Origin: Bacteroidota bacterium | Lineage (GTDB): Bacteria > Bacteroidota > Ignavibacteria > Kryptoniales > JAKASW01 | DNA length: 17,836 nucleotides | Direction of reading: 5' to 3' | Assembly: GCA_021789755.1 (NCBI GenBank) | Contig: JAJYJD010000040.1 | Location: 1 to 17,836, forward strand | Shown here: positions 14,944 to 17,836 of the stretch, piece after piece | Numbering within the stretch: the first letter of the stretch is position 1 | Layout: each line of letters starts with the position of its first letter | Translations under genes and position numbers: made by a program | Notes under the pieces: generated by a model | The model's database searches: none | What the model saw: only the letters and a program-made list of their open reading frames with translations | Told to the model about the DNA's origin: nothing

Positions 14944-15025
14944 CCCGGAAGGACGGCGAAAACAGCGTTCTGATGCCAGACCTGGGACATTTCAACATAT
15001 TTCCATGAATCCCTGACCTTCCGGG
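14944..15025. repeat. 9-bp inverted repeat in the pat-acs divergent region
   Basis: CCCGGAAGG (14944-14952) and CCTTCCGGG (15017-15025) are exact inverted copies 64 bases apart. The 344 bases between the two gene starts hold no gene; apart from these arms, the pat leader repeat and a T-rich stretch (15061-15068), I see little else. Confidence 0.35.
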
Positions 15026-15077
15026 AGGGCCTGTTTCACCGGCATGTTGTTTTCCGCGTGTTTTTTTTGTCGGGCAC

Positions 15078-15108
15078 TTGAAAACTTTATGCGCGATAAA
15101 TAGGTTTA
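15078..15108 (+). promoter_or_regulatory. possible acs promoter
   Basis: TTGAAA starts at 15078 and TAGGTTTA at 15101, 20 bases after the TTG. This is close to the Bacteroidota layout (TTTG / TAnnTTTG) and poor as a sigma-70 site. It would give a leader of about 95 bases. An alternative is AT-rich DNA further on (TAAGATATATG, 15107-15117). Confidence 0.3.
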
Positions 15109-15209
15109 AGATATATGTAAGGCGCCCGGAGTGATGCGTACAGATTTTACATCAGACCGGAGAGAAGTCTTCTATCGATCAACAGCACAATCTTAGGGAG
15201 GAAAGAACC

Positions 15210-17315
15210 ATGGCGGACGCCAAAAGTAATTCACTTGAGGTCAATGAAGCTCAGATAGCCGCTCATTGGAAGGAAGAAGAATATTACTATCCCACACCCA
15301 GGTTCATCGCACATGCAAACCTTGTCGACGCCGACGCCACGGAAAGATACGGTCTCGACAAGTTCCCCGAGTGTTTCAAAGAATACGCAGACCTGCTCGA
15401 CTGGTACAAATACTGGCATACCACACTCGACACAAGCAATCCTCCTTTCTGGCGCTGGTTTGCGGGCGGACTTTTGAATGTCAGTTATAATTGTGTAGAC
15501 CGGCACCTTTCCGGGAACAAGGGGAAGGCCGCGCTCATTTTTGTTCCCGAGCTCGAAGATGAACCGCACACGGTGATCACCTACCAGGAATTATACGTGA
15601 GAGTCAACGAGACGGCCGCCGCGCTGCGCGACTTCGCAGGCCTTAAGAAGGGCGACAGTGTCACTATTCACATGCCGATGGTGCCCGAGCTTCCCGTGAC
15701 GATGCTCGCGTGCGCCAGGCTGGGACTCATTCACTCCGTCGTATTCGGCGGTTTCAGCGGCGCCGCATGCGGTGACAGAATTGCCGACAGCGGGAGCCGC
15801 GTCCTGATCACCTCGGACGCATACTACAGAAACGGGAAGATTCAGAACCACAAGGAGAAAGCCGACATTGCCGTCGCCCGAGCAAAGGAACTTGGAACGG
15901 GAGTCGACAAGGTCCTCGTGTGGCGCCGTTACCCTGGGAAGTATCTTTCCGAAACTCCGATGGTGAAGGGAAGAGATTATTTCATGGACGAAGTCCTTAA
16001 CGACTTCAGAGGAAGAAAAGTTGAACCGGTTCCCGTAGCTGCTGAAGATCCGTTGTTCCTGATGTATACCAGCGGTACCACGGGAAAGCCGAAGGGAATC
16101 CAGCACAGCACGGGCGGTTACCTCGCATACGTTGCCGGCACGGCGAAAAACATTCTCGACATTCATCCCGAGGACATTTACTGGTGCATGGCGGACATCG
16201 GGTGGATCACGGGACATTCATACATAGTGTATGGTCCGCTCGCACTCGGGACGACAAGCGTGATGTACGAAGGTGTGCCGACATATCCCGACGCGGGAAG
16301 GCCGTGGAGGATTGCGGAAAGACTGGATGTGAACATTTTCCATACCGCGCCGACTTCCATACGCCAGCTTCGAAAAGTCGGCCCCGATCTCCCCCGAAAG
16401 CACGATTTCCATTTCAAGCTAATGGTCACCGTCGGCGAGCCGATAGAGCCGGATGTCTGGAGATGGTATTACAATGAGGTCGGGAAGAAAGAGGCTTCGG
16501 TTGTGGACACCTGGTGGCAAACCGAGACGGGCGGGTTCCTATGCAGCACCAAGCCCGCCCTGGATCCGATGAAGCCGGGAAGCGCAGGCCCCGGGGTGCC
16601 GGGAATTCATCCGGTCATATATGATGAAAACGGGAATGAACTTCCTCCCGGCTCTCGAAAGGCCGGAAACATCTGCATCAGGAACCCCTGGCCCGGAATA
16701 ATGCAGACGATCTGGGGAGACCCGGACCGCTATGTGAAGACATATTATTCGAAGTACTGTAAGAATCCGAAAAGCAAGGACTGGCGAGACTGGCCTTACT
16801 TCGCCGGCGACGGAGCGCTGTATGCGGCGGATGGGTATATCAGAATTCTCGGACGTGTTGACGATGTAATAAACGTGGCCGGGCACAGGCTCGGCACGAA
16901 GGAGCTTGAGTCGGCATGTCTCACGGTCCCTGAAGTGGCGGAAGCGGCAGTTGTGCCGGTCGTCGACCAGGTGAAGGGGAGAATGCCGGAAGTCTACATC
17001 GCGCTGAAGCCCGGTGTATCGGTAGATCACGGTGAGGTTCAGCGAAAAGTCATCGCTGCGATCGAGAACATGATCGGAAAGATCGCAAGGCCCTCGCACG
17101 TCTGGGTGGCTGAAGACATGCCGAAGACACGTTCGGGCAAGATTATGAGGAGGGTACTCGCCGCGGTGTCGAACAGCATGCCGGTCGGCGATGTTACAAC
17201 GCTCGCGAACCCGGACGTGGTCGAGCACATAAGGGTAATGGTCGAATCTCAAGCCAAGCGCGCGCCTGCGGGAGATGCTCCGGCCGACATAACGGAATTC
17301 GGAAAGACCGAATAA
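15210..17315 (+). CDS. acs: AMP-forming acetyl-CoA synthetase
   Basis: Acs joins acetate to CoA with ATP, via acetyl-AMP, so the cell can use or recycle acetate. The 701-aa protein shows the full ANL-family set: phosphate loop TSGTTGKPKG (287-296), DTWWQTETGG (433-442) with the acetate-pocket Trp, the hinge region GDGALYAADGYIRILGR, and C-terminal PKTRSGKIMRR with catalytic Lys644, equivalent to Salmonella Acs Lys609, which Pat acetylates and CobB-type sirtuins restore. Slightly longer than usual (about 650) because of extra residues at both ends (C-terminal KRAPAGDAPADITEFGKTE). The ATG at 15210 follows an ideal GGGAGG site. Divergent from the Pat-like gene. Specificity for acetate over propionate is inferred. 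Confidence 0.95.
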   Translation: MADAKSNSLEVNEAQIAAHWKEEEYYYPTPRFIAHANLVDADATERYGLDKFPECFKEYADLLDWYKYWHTTLDTSNPPFWRWFAGGLLNVSYNCVDRHLSGNKGKAALIFVPELEDEPHTVITYQELYVRVNETAAALRDFAGLKKGDSVTIHMPMVPELPVTMLACARLGLIHSVVFGGFSGAACGDRIADSGSRVLITSDAYYRNGKIQNHKEKADIAVARAKELGTGVDKVLVWRRYPGKYLSETPMVKGRDYFMDEVLNDFRGRKVEPVPVAAEDPLFLMYTSGTTGKPKGIQHSTGGYLAYVAGTAKNILDIHPEDIYWCMADIGWITGHSYIVYGPLALGTTSVMYEGVPTYPDAGRPWRIAERLDVNIFHTAPTSIRQLRKVGPDLPRKHDFHFKLMVTVGEPIEPDVWRWYYNEVGKKEASVVDTWWQTETGGFLCSTKPALDPMKPGSAGPGVPGIHPVIYDENGNELPPGSRKAGNICIRNPWPGIMQTIWGDPDRYVKTYYSKYCKNPKSKDWRDWPYFAGDGALYAADGYIRILGRVDDVINVAGHRLGTKELESACLTVPEVAEAAVVPVVDQVKGRMPEVYIALKPGVSVDHGEVQRKVIAAIENMIGKIARPSHVWVAEDMPKTRSGKIMRRVLAAVSNSMPVGDVTTLANPDVVEHIRVMVESQAKRAPAGDAPADITEFGKTE

Positions 17316-17324
17316 GGCCTTATT

Positions 17325-17350
17325 TCCGGAAACCGTATCGTTTAACCGGA
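17325..17350 (+). terminator. hairpin downstream of acs
   Basis: TCCGGAAAC (17325-17333) pairs with GTTT-CCGGA (17340-17350, two-base AA bulge) around CGTATC. A stable nine-pair stem ten bases after the acs stop. No T-run follows, so an intrinsic terminator is unproven. Confidence 0.4.
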
Positions 17351-17351
17351 G

Positions 17352-17639
17352 ATATGGTCGGCAGTCGGCATCGTCGCGTTAATTTTCATCCTCTTTGCCG
17401 GTGGCCTGGATACGAAGTGGTGAGCCGTTCGCCCTGTCTTCCGGCAAGCTGCCGGGCTGGACACGATCGGTGTTTTTTTGACAGCCTTCGCCGTTCCAGT
17501 TTTTCTTACGCGCCTCCTCCGTTTCTCTCTCCTTGATTGGTTCCTCCTAGGTGCCGTTATCGCCTCGACGGACGCAGCCGCGGTGTTTGCGGTTCTCACA
17601 TTGAGGAATATAAGTCTGAAAAGAAACATCCGTCCGTTG
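17352..17639 (+). pseudogene. remnant of a K+/H+ (CPA1-type) antiporter gene
   Basis: In frame 3 the translation reads IWSAVGIVALIFILFAGG then LDTKW, a stop (TGA, 17421-17423), then AVRPVFRQAAGLDTIGVFLT and, later, LLGAVIASTDAAAVFAVL (17544-17597). This is the membrane core of NhaP2/CvrA-like antiporters: the ILFxGGLxT segment, the helix starting xTxGVxLTA, and GAIVSSTDAAAVFxVLR with its transport Asp. In a real gene this would be about residues 65-160 of roughly 500-600. The upstream third, including the start, and everything after ...KRNIRPL are missing, and the frame closes at TAA 17652-17654. One base change (TCA or TGG to TGA) would restore the internal stop, so decay looks recent. It reads like a genuine gene lost by deletion beside acs. 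Confidence 0.75.
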
Positions 17640-17836
17640 GTACCTTTCTGTTAAGCGGCGGGTCATGGGCTTTCCAGAATTCTGGAAAATCGGATCCGAG
17701 TTTGTCCGAGATTCTGGAATTGCTAAACCCGGAATCCGTTTTTTTGGTTAATTCAAGGGGTTGGATTGAGGCACAGAAGTTGACCCATTTTAGAGTGCCG
17801 GGATCAAATCGATGACCGGGGGATTTTGGTTTCTTT
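17640..17836. other. gene-free tail with an 18-bp palindrome
   Basis: No coding frame looks real. TTTCCAGAATTCTGGAAA at 17671-17688 is a perfect palindrome; ATTCTGGAA from it recurs at 17711-17719. CGGATCCG (17691-17698) is a second palindrome, and TCCGAG occurs twice (17695-17700, 17705-17710). A run of seven T follows CGGAATCCG (17730-17738), a possible terminator. The last 70 bases contain AGGCACAGAAGTTGACCC, which recalls insertion-sequence end repeats (see findings), but this is not established. Confidence 0.45.

Noticed and set aside
17537..17815. A 92-codon plus-strand frame after acs
   Set aside because: Its composition is arbitrary, it has no binding site, and it overlaps the antiporter remnant in another frame, which explains the sequence better.
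1..17836. CRISPR array, tRNA or rRNA genes, toxin-antitoxin pair or phage genes
   Set aside because: I looked for regularly spaced repeats, cloverleaf-like GTTCGANNC segments and small paired genes by eye and saw none that hold up.

Overview
The window is a chromosomal stretch of about 50% GC, gene-dense, with no ribosomal or transfer RNA gene that I can see. The best guess for the host is a bacterium of the FCB group (Bacteroidota/Ignavibacteriota/Chlorobiota-like). This rests on the LytR_C domain protein - rsfS - argS cluster, a small Tyr-rich secreted protein of outer-membrane type, and candidate -10 elements resembling the Bacteroidota TAnnTTTG form. It is an inference, not proof. The metabolism suggested is anaerobic or facultative: a cytoplasmic NAD(P)-linked [NiFe] hydrogenase, acetate activation, and synthesis of a nickel-pincer cofactor.

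Layout from left to right. (1) 1-1656, plus strand: larE and larB, two of the three genes that make the nickel-pincer nucleotide cofactor, tightly overlapping. (2) 1718-2407, minus: an unrecognised 229-aa protein with its own upstream region. (3) 2663-3191, plus: a near-consensus sigma-70 promoter driving a small secreted protein. (4) 3308-5914, plus: a membrane-anchored LytR_C protein, rsfS and argS as an operon. (5) 6142-6834, plus: a membrane-anchored TPR protein with a likely terminator behind it. (6) 12116-6889, minus: a hydrogenase operon in the order hydB - cNMP-domain protein - hydG - hydD - hydA - maturation protease, matching group 3b enzymes (bifunctional NADP-linked, 'sulfhydrogenase' type). 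(7) 14865-12403, minus, and 15210-17315, plus: a divergent pair of a Pat-like protein acetyltransferase (GNAT domain fused to a degenerate NDP-forming acyl-CoA synthetase) and acetyl-CoA synthetase, the classical substrate of Pat enzymes. (8) 17352-17639: a previously coding remnant of a K+/H+ (CPA1-type) antiporter, cut at both ends and with an internal stop, followed by about 200 bases without genes that hold a perfect 18-bp palindrome and a possible insertion-sequence end.

How the parts fit. HydA carries the NiFe site, HydD the proximal Fe-S clusters, HydB more Fe-S clusters, and HydG the FAD/NAD(P) site; the protease finishes HydA by removing its C-terminal peptide. The extra cNMP-fold protein sits inside the structural operon and has no DNA-binding domain, so it may be a subunit or ligand sensor instead of a transcription factor. 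The acs/pat pair looks like a self-contained loop for acetate activation, with Pat expected to acetylate a lysine in the C-terminal motif of Acs. Lar and Hyd both depend on nickel. The most interesting items are the cNMP-like protein inside the hydrogenase operon, the doubly degenerate synthetase half of Pat beside its target, the cluster of inverted repeats ahead of hydB, and the antiporter fossil.
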